This document shows positions 7,529 through 16,402 of a stretch of 64,000 nucleotides of DNA, piece after piece. Within the stretch, counting starts at the first letter, position 1, and each line of letters starts with the position of its first letter. The notes beneath the pieces were generated by a model. The model did no database searches. It worked only from the letters and a program-made list of their open reading frames with translations, and was not told the DNA's origin. Location: assembly GCF_004006235.1 (NCBI RefSeq), contig NZ_CP034753.1, positions 682,001-746,000 on the forward strand. The letters run 5' to 3'. The stretch comes from Agromyces sp. LHK192. Its GTDB lineage: Bacteria > Actinomycetota > Actinomycetes > Actinomycetales > Microbacteriaceae. Position numbers and translations under genes: made by a program.

Positions 7529-8791
7529 ATGAGCGTGCACCAGATGGTCAACCACATCGCTCGGGTGGTTGGCAGGCCCGCGGTGCTCGAGGACCAACGG
7601 CATCGCGTCGTCGCGTACAGTCCGCAGTCCGACGTCATCGACGAGGTCCGGCGCATGACGATCCTCCAGCACCACGCCGGTCCCGCCGTGAGCTCCTGGC
7701 TGCGACGCCTCGGCGTCTACAGCGCGAAGGAGTCGACGCGGGTCCCGCAGAACACCGAGCTGGGGATGCTGCCGCGACTGCTGGTCCCGATCCGCCGCGC
7801 CGAGGAATCGATCGGCTACCTCTGGTTCATCGACGCCCCCGACGCGATGGACCCCGACGACGTCGCCCGCGCGGACGACTTCGCGAATCGCCTCGCCGAG
7901 GAGTGGACCCGATCCCGGAGCCAGCGCGAACTCGACCTCGTGCTCGCGACGGAGCAGACCCGCGACCTGCTGCTCGGCACCGCCAAGGCACGCGCTCGAG
8001 CGGCCGCCGCCATCATCGCCGACGGGCACTTCCCCGACGAGACGGAGGTCCGGGCGCTGCAGCTCAGCGTCCGGGCCCCGGCGCGGCTCGAGCCCGATGC
8101 CGCCAGGGAGCTGCTCGATCGGGCCGCCCGGCGGGCGCTGCGCACCGCGCAGCTCGGCGGCGCATTGCACCTCCATCGCGGCGATCGCGTCGTGTTCGTG
8201 GTGCCCGAGCCGTCGTCGCCCGAGCCGTCGGCGTCCCGGCCCTCGGCGTCCGGGGTCGGCGCGACCGATCGCGCGGCCGCAGTGCTCCTCGACGCCGCGC
8301 ACGTCGCGTTCGGCGGTGCCGCCGCCGACGGTCACGACGGGCCCTTCCGAGTGTCGATCGGCGGCAGCCGGTCGTCGCTCGCCGCCGCCCGCTCGAGTGC
8401 CGCCGAGGCCGAGCGCGCCGACCGCATCGCGGACTCCTTCGCGCTACCCGATCCGGTGATCGCCTGGGACCGGCTCGGCATCCACCGCGGTCTCGATCAG
8501 GTGGCCGCCGCAGGGCTGGTGCCCGCGGACTTCCAGGCCGGCCTGGACCGGCTGTCGGCCGAACGCGACGGCCGGATGCTCCTCGACACGGCCGAGGCCT
8601 ACCTCGCGCTGGGTGGCCGCGTCCAGGACACCGCGGCACGACTCAACCTGCATCGGACCTCGCTGTACCACCGGCTCGGGCGACTCGAGAAGATCCTCGG
8701 CATCGACCTGCAGAACGGCGTCGAACGGCTCGGACTGCACCTCGCGATCCTGCTGATGAAGGTCGAGCACACCGCGTCCGACCGCGCCTGA
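7529..8791 (+). CDS. PucR/CdaR-type transcriptional regulator with C-terminal HTH
   Basis: This 420-residue regulator has an N-terminal GAF-like sensory part (about 1-130, ligand unknown), a central GGDEF-like/PucR middle region (about 150-300) and a C-terminal PucR helix-turn-helix at about 360-410 (DTAARLNLHRTSLYHRLGRLE). A low-complexity Pro/Ser linker lies near residues 228-245. The ATG at 7529 gives a protein starting MSVHQMVNHI, with a TAGACT -10-like element near 7490. Members of this group activate purine, amino-acid or aromatic-compound catabolism or sporulation genes. Here the only obvious neighbour target is the divergent exporter. Confidence 0.82.
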   Translation: MSVHQMVNHIARVVGRPAVLEDQRHRVVAYSPQSDVIDEVRRMTILQHHAGPAVSSWLRRLGVYSAKESTRVPQNTELGMLPRLLVPIRRAEESIGYLWFIDAPDAMDPDDVARADDFANRLAEEWTRSRSQRELDLVLATEQTRDLLLGTAKARARAAAAIIADGHFPDETEVRALQLSVRAPARLEPDAARELLDRAARRALRTAQLGGALHLHRGDRVVFVVPEPSSPEPSASRPSASGVGATDRAAAVLLDAAHVAFGGAAADGHDGPFRVSIGGSRSSLAAARSSAAEAERADRIADSFALPDPVIAWDRLGIHRGLDQVAAAGLVPADFQAGLDRLSAERDGRMLLDTAEAYLALGGRVQDTAARLNLHRTSLYHRLGRLEKILGIDLQNGVERLGLHLAILLMKVEHTASDRA

Positions 8792-8817
8792 TCGTCGGTC
8801 CGCGCGCCCGAACGATC

Positions 8818-8861
8818 GTCGGATGGATCGATTCGACAAACGTCGAATCGATCCATCCGAC
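8818..8861. terminator. Perfect 20-bp hairpin between the PucR gene and the WxL cluster
   Basis: The stem is 8818-8837 with 8842-8861, loop AAAC, no mismatches. It begins 27 nt after the regulator stop. Its AT content is higher than its surroundings and no U tract follows. It is most likely a terminator; an operator role for the DUF916 gene promoter is possible. Confidence 0.6.
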
Positions 8862-8949
8862 TGTTCGACACCCGGCTCATGCCCGATTGCCAGCTGATTC
8901 ATAGGCTGCTGTGAGGCATACGGGCCCCCGCCCGGCGAACGGAGGTCGA

Positions 8950-10053
8950 ATGACGACACCGATCCGCGCGCTGCCCGCCGTCGGCGGCCTCGCGCTCCTG
9001 CTCAGCCTCGGCGCCGGCCTTCCCGCCGCGCACGCCGCCGAGGGCGGGGACACCGTCTGGGGGGTCCAGCCGTCGAGCGAACAGGGCCCCGACGGTCGCG
9101 GGGCGTTCGACTACGTGCTCGCACCCGGCGAGACCGTCACCGACTACGTCGGCGTCTCGAACCTCGGGGCCGGCCCGATCTCGGTGCGGGTCTACGCGAT
9201 GGACGCGTCGACCACCACCGACGGGGCGTTCACGCTGCCTCCGGCCGGTACCGAGTCAGTCGACGTCGGGTCCTGGGTGGGCCTCGGCGACGGCGACGTG
9301 TTCGAGATCGCGCCCGGCACCCGTCTCGACATCCCCTTCCGGTTGACCGTCCCGCCGGACGCATCGCCGGGCGACCACGCCGGCGGCATCGTCGCGTCCC
9401 TCAGCGAGCTCTCGACGACCGGGGAGGGCGCGCAGCAGGTCGCCGTCGATCGTCGGGTCGGCGCCCGCGTCTACGTGACCGTCCCCGGGGAGCAGCTCCC
9501 CGCGCTCGAGGTCACCGACGTGAGCGTCGCCTACGACGGCGGCTGGAACCTCTTCGGCGGAACGGCGACCGTCTCGTACACCGTCGCCAACCCGGGCAAC
9601 ATGCGGGTCGCAGGGAGCACGCGCCTCGCGCTCGACGGCCCGTTCGGCTGGCGCCTGGCCGACCTGCCGGCGACCGAGTCCACCGAGATCCTGCCCGGCG
9701 CGAGCGTCCGGGTCGAGGAGGAGTTCACCGGAATCGTCCCGGCCGTGCTCCTCACCGCGTCCGCAGAACTCGCACCCGAGTTCGAGGGCGGCGCCGCCGT
9801 CGACGGCGAACACCGGGCGAGCGGAACCGGGTGGGCGATCCCCTACCCGATCGCGCTCGTCCTCCTCGCGCTGCTCGCGATCGCCGGGCTCGCCATCTGG
9901 CGACGTCTGCGCGCGCGCCGGGCAGCCCGCTCCACCGGCACGACCGCCCCCACCGGCGCGGAGGCATCCGCCGACGCTCCGGCCGAGGGCGCCGATGCAG
10001 GCGCCGCCGACGGCCGACGGGCCGACGACCGCGACCTCGTCGACGCCCACTGA
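8950..10053 (+). CDS. DUF916 / WxL-interacting-type membrane-anchored surface protein
   Basis: This 367-residue exported protein has a signal peptide (about 1-31, cleavage after AHA), a DUF916 (WxL protein peptidoglycan-binding) domain at about 34-150, a second immunoglobulin-like region at about 165-285, a C-terminal membrane helix at about 295-315 and a basic then Ala-rich cytoplasmic tail. In Firmicutes, DUF916 proteins bind peptidoglycan and WxL proteins within csc clusters. The ATG at 8950 has GGAGGT 6 nt upstream; a longer start at 8911 would precede this Shine-Dalgarno. It is followed by two genes whose products end in WxL-like domains, so it may act as their surface anchor. That partnership is inference. 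Confidence 0.8.
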   Translation: MTTPIRALPAVGGLALLLSLGAGLPAAHAAEGGDTVWGVQPSSEQGPDGRGAFDYVLAPGETVTDYVGVSNLGAGPISVRVYAMDASTTTDGAFTLPPAGTESVDVGSWVGLGDGDVFEIAPGTRLDIPFRLTVPPDASPGDHAGGIVASLSELSTTGEGAQQVAVDRRVGARVYVTVPGEQLPALEVTDVSVAYDGGWNLFGGTATVSYTVANPGNMRVAGSTRLALDGPFGWRLADLPATESTEILPGASVRVEEEFTGIVPAVLLTASAELAPEFEGGAAVDGEHRASGTGWAIPYPIALVLLALLAIAGLAIWRRLRARRAARSTGTTAPTGAEASADAPAEGADAGAADGRRADDRDLVDAH

Positions 10054-10170
10054 ACGACCCGAGCCGAGCGTCGCGCTGAGCGGCGCCCACTCGTCGCGCC
10101 GCCGCGCGTCCGGCCCCGCACGTCGCGGTGATCGGTCGCGCCCGCGCGCCATCCCGTAGGAGGAATCACG

Positions 10171-12564
10171 ATGTCCCATCCGTCACCATCGCGCGCACGG
10201 CGAACCGTCGTCGCCGCACTCGCCGTGCCCCTGCTCGTCAGCGGCCTCGTCACCGCGACCGCGTCGCCGGCGCTCGCCGACGAACCCGCCGTCGGTTCGG
10301 CCACGCTCGTGCCGATCCAGGTGACGGGCGACCCGGCCGAACGCTTCTCGCTCGTGATCCTCGGCGACGGCTACACGGCGTCGGAGCTCCCGAAGTTCCG
10401 CGAGCAGGTCGACGAGCACCTCGAGACGATGTGGAGCATCGAACCGTACAAGAGCTACCGCAACTCGTTCAACGTCTACGCGGTCGAGATCGTGTCGGGG
10501 GAGTCCGGCGTGAGCTGCGACTCCTCGCTCGACGCTCCGCGCCGGAACACGCCGCTGAAGATGGCGTTCTGGGGCGGATGCAACGCGAACAGCGTGCAGC
10601 GCCTGCTCACCGTGAACAACGCGGCCGCGCGGCAGTTCGCCGGGCTAGCGCCGAAGGTGGACCAGATCCTCGCGCTCGCGAACAGCGACACGTACGGCGG
10701 TGCCGGCGGCACCTACGCCACCGCGAGCGGCGGCAACGCCCTCTCGGCCCTCATCTCCCCGCACGAGATCGCGCACTCGCTCGGCGGACTCCAGGACGAG
10801 TACGACTACTACTCGCGCGGCGTCACGACCGGCGACTACCAGGGCGGTGAGCCGTCGAGCGCGCACCACACGAAGCTCACGGTCGAGCAGATGGCCGCGC
10901 AGCAGGTGAAGTGGTGGCGCTGGCTCGGCGAACCGAGCGAGGCGGGCGGCACCATCGGCGCCTACGAGGGCGGCATGTACTACTCGACCGGCGTCTGGCG
11001 TCCGAGCCGGCACTCCATGATGAAGACCCTCGGATACCAGCTCGACCAGGTCGGTCGCGAGATCATGACCGAACGCGTCGCCGGCCGCACCCCGCTGGTA
11101 CCTGCCGCTGCGCCGGCGGATGCCCCGGTCGCGCGCGACGCCGTGCTGTGGGTCGAGACCGCCCACCCCGTCTACCACGAGCTCGACGTCACCTGGGCCG
11201 TGGACGGCGCGCCGCTCGACCTGCCGGGCAACCCCCGAAACCTCGACCTCGGCACCCTCGACCTGGCCGTCGGATCGACCGTGACCGCGACGATCGTCGA
11301 CAACACCGAGTTCGTGCGGGACCCGGCGCTCCGCGCCAAGCCGTCGATGACGCAGGTGCGCACCTGGACCGTGGGCGACGCGCTGCTCCCCGCGCCGTCG
11401 GCCGCGGAACCGGGCATCACGGAAGCCACGACGACCGACCACGCCTCGGGCACGCAGGACGTGCTCTACATCGAGACGACGCATCCCGAGGGTCGCGTGC
11501 TCGACGTGACGTGGCGCGTCGACGGCCAGGTCGTGGCGAACCCCTACAACAGCCGCAACCTGCGTCTCGCCCCGCTCGGGCTGTCCGGGGGCGAGCACAC
11601 CGTCACGGCGACCGTCACCGACCCGGAGTTCCCCGACGCGGGCTCCGACGTGCAGACCTGGACGGTCGACGGACAGGGGCCGTCGGTGGATGCCGCCATC
11701 ACCGCGCCGATCGCCTCGAGCGTCGGCGTGAACGGCGAGCCGCACTACGTCGTCAACGAGCAGTTCGACATGAAGCTCGTCGCCGCGGACAACCGCGAGG
11801 GCGCCCTCGTCACCGAGTTCCGGCTCGACGGCGACGGCTGGCACAACTACTACGGCTGGCCGACCGACAAGGATGCGCCGTTCCGCTTCACCCCGACCGG
11901 CACGAACATCGACGACCTGGTCTACGGCAACCTCGGCACCGGCGGCATGTCCCTGTCGCCGTTCCAGGAGCGCGAGCCCGGGTACGGCACCCACCGCGTC
12001 GAGTACCGCGCCACCGATGCAGCCGGCAACATCGGCGAGGTCGGCGCCTTCACCGTGACCGTGCTCGGCGGCGACGACGCCGACACCCGCCAGGTGATCC
12101 AGGCCGCGGTCTCGGGCGGTGCGCTGTCGATGGCCGTCTCCAGTGCGGAACCGGTCGTGCTCGACCCGGTCGTGCTCACCGGCGCCGACCAGTCCACCGC
12201 GGGCGCCCTGCACCCGGTCCGCGTCGCCGATTCGCGCGGCACCGCCGCCGGGTGGAACCTCACCGGCCAGGTCTCCGACTTCACGAGCGGCACCGGGGTC
12301 ATCCTCGCCGAGAACCTCGGTTGGACGCCTGCCGCTTCGGTCGAGACGGGCGGACTGCCCACGGTCGACGAGGAGGCGCCCGAGGTGGCGCCCGGCTCCG
12401 CGGTCGTACCCGGCTCGGGCCTGCGCGATCCGTTGATCCTCTGCGCCGCCGACACCGGGCACAGTGCGGGCGCATTCGCGTGCTCCGGCGGACTCGAGCT
12501 CGGCGTGCCCGGTTCCACCCGCACCGGCACCTACACCGGAGTGCTCACCCTGACGCTGATCTGA
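10171..12564 (+). CDS. Secreted M64-family metallopeptidase with C-terminal WxL-like domain
   Basis: This 797-residue protein has a signal peptide (about 1-36, cleavage after ALA) and a peptidase M64 domain (about 40-310) with the zinc motif HEIAH at 198-202, in SPHEIAHSLGGLQDEY. Two Ig-like repeats follow (about 320-410 and 415-510), then a further beta-rich region (about 515-630) and a C-terminal WxL-like domain (about 635-797). That last domain contains GWNLTGQVSDF and ends GTYTGVLTLTLI. M64 enzymes include IgA-cleaving peptidases, but the substrate here is unknown. The RBS is strong (TAGGAGG, 6 nt before the ATG). The last about 165 residues are closely similar to those of the next gene, indicating a shared anchoring domain. 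Confidence 0.86.
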   Translation: MSHPSPSRARRTVVAALAVPLLVSGLVTATASPALADEPAVGSATLVPIQVTGDPAERFSLVILGDGYTASELPKFREQVDEHLETMWSIEPYKSYRNSFNVYAVEIVSGESGVSCDSSLDAPRRNTPLKMAFWGGCNANSVQRLLTVNNAAARQFAGLAPKVDQILALANSDTYGGAGGTYATASGGNALSALISPHEIAHSLGGLQDEYDYYSRGVTTGDYQGGEPSSAHHTKLTVEQMAAQQVKWWRWLGEPSEAGGTIGAYEGGMYYSTGVWRPSRHSMMKTLGYQLDQVGREIMTERVAGRTPLVPAAAPADAPVARDAVLWVETAHPVYHELDVTWAVDGAPLDLPGNPRNLDLGTLDLAVGSTVTATIVDNTEFVRDPALRAKPSMTQVRTWTVGDALLPAPSAAEPGITEATTTDHASGTQDVLYIETTHPEGRVLDVTWRVDGQVVANPYNSRNLRLAPLGLSGGEHTVTATVTDPEFPDAGSDVQTWTVDGQGPSVDAAITAPIASSVGVNGEPHYVVNEQFDMKLVAADNREGALVTEFRLDGDGWHNYYGWPTDKDAPFRFTPTGTNIDDLVYGNLGTGGMSLSPFQEREPGYGTHRVEYRATDAAGNIGEVGAFTVTVLGGDDADTRQVIQAAVSGGALSMAVSSAEPVVLDPVVLTGADQSTAGALHPVRVADSRGTAAGWNLTGQVSDFTSGTGVILAENLGWTPAASVETGGLPTVDEEAPEVAPGSAVVPGSGLRDPLILCAADTGHSAGAFACSGGLELGVPGSTRTGTYTGVLTLTLI

Positions 12565-12607
12565 GCCCGTTCCATCCCGAGTACCGCCCAACCGAAGGAG
12601 ACCCCAC

Positions 12608-14944
12608 ATGTCCCGTCCTGTCGGCGCCGCCAGGCGCCGCCTCCGCCGCACGGCGATCCTCATCGCCGGGCCGGTGCTGCTGAGCGGGCTCGCGCTCGCC
12701 GGCTCGCCGGCGATCGCGGCCCCCGTCCCCGGACCCGCCGAGCCGACCTTCCAGGACGGCCTCTCGCAGGCCGTCTTCACCAGGACCACGAGCCAGTGGA
12801 TCCGCCAGGAACTCTGGGTCGAGAGCGAGGTCGACTCCGACCTCGACGGACGCAACGACCTCGTCCACATCGACGTCACGCGTGTGCCCGAGACCGACGG
12901 CGACGACCTCAAGGTCCCCGTCATCATGGAGATGAGCCCCTACTACGCGGGCGGCAGCAGCGTTCCGAACTGGCCCGTCGACCACGAGCTCGGCGACCCG
13001 CCGGCCACCAAGCCGGGATTCCCCGCACCGAACACCCGCCAGACCAGCCCGAAGATCTCCTCGACCTTCGAGTCGACCTGGGTCCCGCGCGGCTTCGCCG
13101 TCGTGCACGCCGAGTCGCTCGGCAGCGGCTGGTCGGAGGGCTGCCCGACCTCGGGTGGGCTGAACGAATCCCTCGGCGGCAAGGCCGTCGTCGACTGGCT
13201 GAACGGCCGCGCGAAGGCGTACACGTCGACGGACCGCACCACCGAGGTGGACGCGAGCTGGTCGACCGGCAGCGTCGGCATGATCGGCACGTCGTACAAC
13301 GGCACGCTGCCGATCGGCGTCGCCAGCACGGGCGTGGAGGGCCTCGACGCGATCGTGCCGATCTCGGCGATCTCGGACTGGTACAACTACTACCGCGCGA
13401 ACGGTGCGGTGCGCGCCCCGGGCGGGTACCAGGGCGAGGACCTCGACGTGCTCGCCGACTACGTCCACACGCGTCGCGACCAGGCGACCTGCCAGCCCGT
13501 CATCGACGGTCTTCGGGCGGAGCAGGACCGGGCCACCGGCGACCGCAGCGAATTCTGGTCGGAGCGCGACTACCTCGCGAACGCGGATCAGATCACCGCC
13601 GCCACCCTCGTCGCCCACGGCCAGAACGACTGGAACGTGATGACGAAGAACGCAGCCGACCTCTACGAGGCCGTGAAGGCGAACGGCACCCCGCACCAGC
13701 TCTACCTGCACCAGGGCGGGCACGGCGGCGCGCCGAACGACACGCTGCTGAACCGGTGGTTCACCCGCTACCTGTACAAGGTCGAGAACGGCGTGGAGGA
13801 GCGGCCGAAGGCGTACATCGTCCGCGAGAACAACCAGCTGACGGAGTACCCCGACTGGCCCCAGCCCGGGACCGCGCCGGTCTCGCTGCACCTCGGTGCC
13901 GCGGAGACGGCCGGCGGCGTGGGCGAGCTGGACTTCGCGAGCGACACCTCGGGACGCACGGAGTCGTTCATCGACGACGCCCAGCTGCGGGCCTCGGCGC
14001 TCGCCGCGGCGGCCGAGTCGCCGAACCGGCTCGCGTACCAGACTCGCGCGCTGACCGGTGCGGTCCGGATGTCCGGGACGCCGAAGGTCTCGCTCGACCT
14101 CGCCGTGGACCGCGAGCAGGCGAACCTCACCGCGCTGCTCGTGAGCTACCCGCCGACCGGCGCCCCGCGGATCGTCTCGCGCGGCTGGATGGACGTGCAG
14201 AACCGGAACTCCGACGCCGTGACCGACGCGATCGAACCCGGCACCTCGTACCGGTTCGACTTCGAGTTCGAGCCGAAGGACTACGTCTTCGCGGAGGGCT
14301 CGCGCATCGGCCTGGTCGTGATGAGCTCGGACTACGAGTACACGATCCGTCCGGCCGCCGGCACCCGCCTGACGGTCGCACCCGGCGCCTCGACCTTCGA
14401 GCTGCCGATCGTCGGCGGGGCCGGCGAGTTGGTCTCCAAGCTCGCCGCCGGCGGGCCCGGTGCGGGGTACCAGGTGATCACCGCCGACGTCACGGGCGGC
14501 GCGCTGTCGATGGCCGTCCCCAGCACCGACCCGGTCGTGCTCGACCCGGTCGCGCTCACCGGCGCCGACCAGACCACGCCCGGCGCGCTGAACCCGGTTC
14601 GCGTCGTCGACTCCCGCGGCTCCGCCGCAGGGTGGGACCTCACCGGACAGGTGTCGGACTTCACCAGCGGTTCGGGCGTGATCCTCGCCGAGAACCTCGG
14701 TTGGGCGCCGAGCGCGTCGGTGGAGACCGGAGGCCTGCCGACCGCGGAGGACGAGGCCGCCACGGTCGCACCGGGCGCCGTGGTCGTCCCGGGTGCCGGC
14801 CTGCGCGACCCGTTGACGCTCTGCGGTTCCGCGAAGGGCCACAGCGCGGGCGCGTTCGCGTGCGGCGGAGGGCTCGAGCTCGGCGTGCCGGGGTCGACCC
14901 GCTCGGGCACCTACACCGGGGTGCTCACGCTCACCCTGATCTGA
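12608..14944 (+). CDS. Secreted S15/CocE-type X-Pro dipeptidyl-peptidase with C-terminal WxL-like domain
   Basis: This 778-residue exported serine hydrolase has a signal peptide (about 1-38), an S15 alpha/beta-hydrolase core with nucleophile Ser229 in GTSYNG, Asp341 in HGQNDW and His372 in QGGHGG, and a PepX C-terminal jelly-roll domain (about 400-605). The C-terminal WxL-like domain (about 615-778) contains GWDLTGQVSDF and ends GTYTGVLTLTLI, nearly the same as in the M64 protein. The expected reaction is release of Xaa-Pro dipeptides, or hydrolysis of esters if CocE-like. The gap to the M64 gene is 43 bp with GAAGGAG before the ATG, so the two are probably one operon. Together they suggest surface-held degradation of Pro-rich peptides. 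Confidence 0.86.
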   Translation: MSRPVGAARRRLRRTAILIAGPVLLSGLALAGSPAIAAPVPGPAEPTFQDGLSQAVFTRTTSQWIRQELWVESEVDSDLDGRNDLVHIDVTRVPETDGDDLKVPVIMEMSPYYAGGSSVPNWPVDHELGDPPATKPGFPAPNTRQTSPKISSTFESTWVPRGFAVVHAESLGSGWSEGCPTSGGLNESLGGKAVVDWLNGRAKAYTSTDRTTEVDASWSTGSVGMIGTSYNGTLPIGVASTGVEGLDAIVPISAISDWYNYYRANGAVRAPGGYQGEDLDVLADYVHTRRDQATCQPVIDGLRAEQDRATGDRSEFWSERDYLANADQITAATLVAHGQNDWNVMTKNAADLYEAVKANGTPHQLYLHQGGHGGAPNDTLLNRWFTRYLYKVENGVEERPKAYIVRENNQLTEYPDWPQPGTAPVSLHLGAAETAGGVGELDFASDTSGRTESFIDDAQLRASALAAAAESPNRLAYQTRALTGAVRMSGTPKVSLDLAVDREQANLTALLVSYPPTGAPRIVSRGWMDVQNRNSDAVTDAIEPGTSYRFDFEFEPKDYVFAEGSRIGLVVMSSDYEYTIRPAAGTRLTVAPGASTFELPIVGGAGELVSKLAAGGPGAGYQVITADVTGGALSMAVPSTDPVVLDPVALTGADQTTPGALNPVRVVDSRGSAAGWDLTGQVSDFTSGSGVILAENLGWAPSASVETGGLPTAEDEAATVAPGAVVVPGAGLRDPLTLCGSAKGHSAGAFACGGGLELGVPGSTRSGTYTGVLTLTLI

Positions 14945-14967
14945 GGTCGAGACCTCGCAGGACGGCT

Positions 14968-14995
14968 GCGGGCCGGGGCGCATGCCCCGGCCCGC
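14968..14995 (+). terminator. GC-rich hairpin after the WxL-peptidase operon
   Basis: There is a perfect 12-bp stem (14968-14979 with 14984-14995) with loop GCAT, 24 nt past the S15 stop codon. No U tract is seen. Confidence 0.65.
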
Positions 14996-15045
14996 GGTCG
15001 CGTGCGGTGTGCGTCATGCGGCGAACCCGGGGCATCCGGCTCGAT

Positions 15046-15074
15046 TTTGCGGTGGTCGACTCCTCGGGTACGCT
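15046..15074 (+). promoter_or_regulatory. Promoter of the rplJ-rplL operon
   Basis: TTTGCG at 15046-15051 and TACGCT at 15069-15074 are separated by 17 bp and precede the structured rplJ leader. This is a plausible housekeeping-sigma promoter; the transcription start would be near 15081. Confidence 0.5.
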
Positions 15075-15080
15075 GGTCGG

Positions 15081-15292
15081 AGCCGAAGACCGTTGGTCGT
15101 CGTGCCCGGAGTGATCCGGGTCGACCGAAGCTCTGCGAAAGCAGGGGCCCACGCAGGTGTGACGAAGACTTTCCAGGTTCTGGTTCGAGCTCCGCGCAAC
15201 TGCGCCGGAGCTCTTTTCATTTCCCGAGGGCTCCAGCGCTCCGAGGCCGTGCATCGCCACCGCGGTGCACGTTGAGTACACAAGGAGTGGCC
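15081..15292 (+). ncRNA. Ribosomal protein L10 leader of rplJ-rplL
   Basis: The roughly 210-nt leader of rplJ contains several short hairpins: one with arms CCCGGA/TCCGGG near 15109-15124 and one with a GAAA tetraloop near 15136-15147. It also has the stretch GGGCCCACGCAGGTG that I associate with actinobacterial L10 leaders. In known systems the L10(L12)4 complex binds such a leader and represses its own operon. The 3' boundary is uncertain; a terminator-like hairpin lies inside it. The call rests on position and remembered motif, not a covariance model. Confidence 0.65.
15187..15217 (+). terminator. Intrinsic terminator/attenuator in the rplJ leader
   Basis: The 11-bp stem (GAGCTCCGCGC at 15187-15197 with 15202-15213, one bulged C) has loop AACT and is followed by TTTT at 15214-15217. 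It sits about 75 nt before rplJ, so it can act as an attenuator controlled by the leader fold. It is one of the few hairpins in the window with a U run. Confidence 0.7.
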
Positions 15293-15808
15293 ATGGCGAA
15301 CAAGGAAGCCTCGGTTGCCGAACTCACGAACCTGTTCGAGAGCTCGACCGCCGTTCTGCTGACCGAATACCGCGGCCTCACTGTTGCGCAGCTCAAGACG
15401 CTGCGCAAGTCCATCAGTGGGGACGCGAGCTACGCCGTGGTGAAGAACACGCTGACGAAGATCGCGGCCAACAACGCCGGGATCTCCTCGTTCGACGACG
15501 ACCTCAAGGGCCCGTCGGCGATCGCGTTCGTGCACGGTGACCCGGTCGCCGTCGCGAAGTCGCTGCGTGACTTCGCCAAGGCGAACCCCCTCCTCGTGGT
15601 CAAGGGCGGCTACTTCGATGGCAAGCCCCTGACCGCCGAAGAGGTAGGCAAGCTCGCCGACCTCGAGTCCCGCGAAGTGCTGCTGGCGAAGCTCGCCGGT
15701 GCCTTCAAGGCCTCGCTGTTCGGAGCCGCATATCTGTTCAACGCACCGCTGTCGAAGGCCGTTCGCACGGTCGACGCGCTGCGTGAGAAGCAGGAGTCCG
15801 CTGCGTAG
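15293..15808 (+). CDS. rplJ: 50S ribosomal protein L10
   Basis: This 171-residue protein is the stalk base protein that binds 23S rRNA and carries L7/L12 dimers through its C-terminal helix. It begins [15 protein letters not shown] and carries the L10 core [16 protein letters not shown]. The start has AAGGAG 5 nt upstream; an in-frame extension further upstream would run through the leader RNA. The C terminus, which binds L12, has the usual amphipathic helix with [15 protein letters not shown]. It is followed 50 bp later by rplL. Regulation is probably autogenous via the leader and attenuator. Confidence 0.97.
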   Translation: MANKEASVAELTNLFESSTAVLLTEYRGLTVAQLKTLRKSISGDASYAVVKNTLTKIAANNAGISSFDDDLKGPSAIAFVHGDPVAVAKSLRDFAKANPLLVVKGGYFDGKPLTAEEVGKLADLESREVLLAKLAGAFKASLFGAAYLFNAPLSKAVRTVDALREKQESAA

Positions 15809-15858
15809 GCGCGAGCCTCTCAAGCGGTGAGTAACCAGAAAATCTGAAGGAGAAAATC

Positions 15859-16248
15859 ATGGCGAAGCTGTCCACTGAAGAGCTGCTCGAGCAGTTCAAG
15901 GGCCTGACCCTCATCGAGCTCTCGGAGTTCGTCAAGGCGTTCGAGGAGACCTTCGAGGTCACCGCGGCCGCCCCGGTCGCCGTTGCCGGCCCCGCTGCCG
16001 CAGGCGGCGGCGCTGCTGCCGAAGAGGTCGAGGAGAAGGACTCGTTCGACGTCGTCCTCGAGGCCGCCGGCGACAAGAAGATCCAGGTCATCAAGGTCGT
16101 CCGCGAGCTCACCTCGCTCGGCCTCGGCGAGGCCAAGGCCGTCGTCGACGGTGCTCCGAAGGCCGTGCTCGAGGGCGCGAACAAGGAGACCGCCGACAAG
16201 GCGAAGGCTGCCCTCGAGGAAGCCGGCGCAACCGTCACCCTCAAGTAA
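15859..16248 (+). CDS. rplL: 50S ribosomal protein L7/L12
   Basis: This 129-residue acidic stalk protein has an N-terminal dimerisation domain (1-35), an Ala/Gly/Pro hinge (about 35-55) and a C-terminal domain (about 57-129) with [20 protein letters not shown] and [20 protein letters not shown]. That domain binds translation factors. Length and sequence are standard for actinobacteria. AAGGAG lies 8 nt before the ATG. Confidence 0.98.
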   Translation: MAKLSTEELLEQFKGLTLIELSEFVKAFEETFEVTAAAPVAVAGPAAAGGGAAAEEVEEKDSFDVVLEAAGDKKIQVIKVVRELTSLGLGEAKAVVDGAPKAVLEGANKETADKAKAALEEAGATVTLK

Positions 16249-16305
16249 TCACGCGCGCCCGTTCGGGCGCTCGGAACTTGAGGTGACCTGCGTCACCTGA
16301 ATCAC

Positions 16306-16343
16306 ACGGATGCCCCGTGGCTCACGAGCCACGGGGCATCCGT
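16306..16343 (+). terminator. Terminator of the rplJ-rplL operon
   Basis: There is a perfect inverted repeat: 16306-16323 pairs with 16326-16343 (effectively 16 bp and a short loop), followed by CGTTTCC. It lies 57 nt after rplL. Its arms contain the GGATGCC/GGCATCC hexamer that is frequent in this window. Confidence 0.75.
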
Positions 16344-16402
16344 CGTTTCCGGGCTGGACCGGTGGAGGCGAATCCACGCCGCCGCGTCGGAGCGGTCGAC
16401 CG

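Noticed and set aside
7344..7532. Small 62-codon ORF across the MarR operator array
   Set aside because: Its reading frame is made of the repeated operators and the start region of the opposite MFS gene; no ribosome site or conserved features.
4973..8791. A very long open frame on the plus strand covering the marR/MFS region
   Set aside because: Only its last third (from 7529) is a real gene, the PucR-type regulator. The first part is antisense to the MarR/MFS genes and is His/Arg/Asp-rich shadow sequence typical of high-GC DNA.
10645..14983. Long minus-strand open frames opposite the peptidase genes
   Set aside because: The plus-strand peptidases have signal peptides, catalytic motifs and ribosome sites; the opposite frames have none.
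15002..15292. N-terminal extension of ribosomal protein L10
   Set aside because: The frame is open upstream, but this stretch is the structured leader with promoter and terminator; L10 starts at ATG 15293 after AAGGAG.
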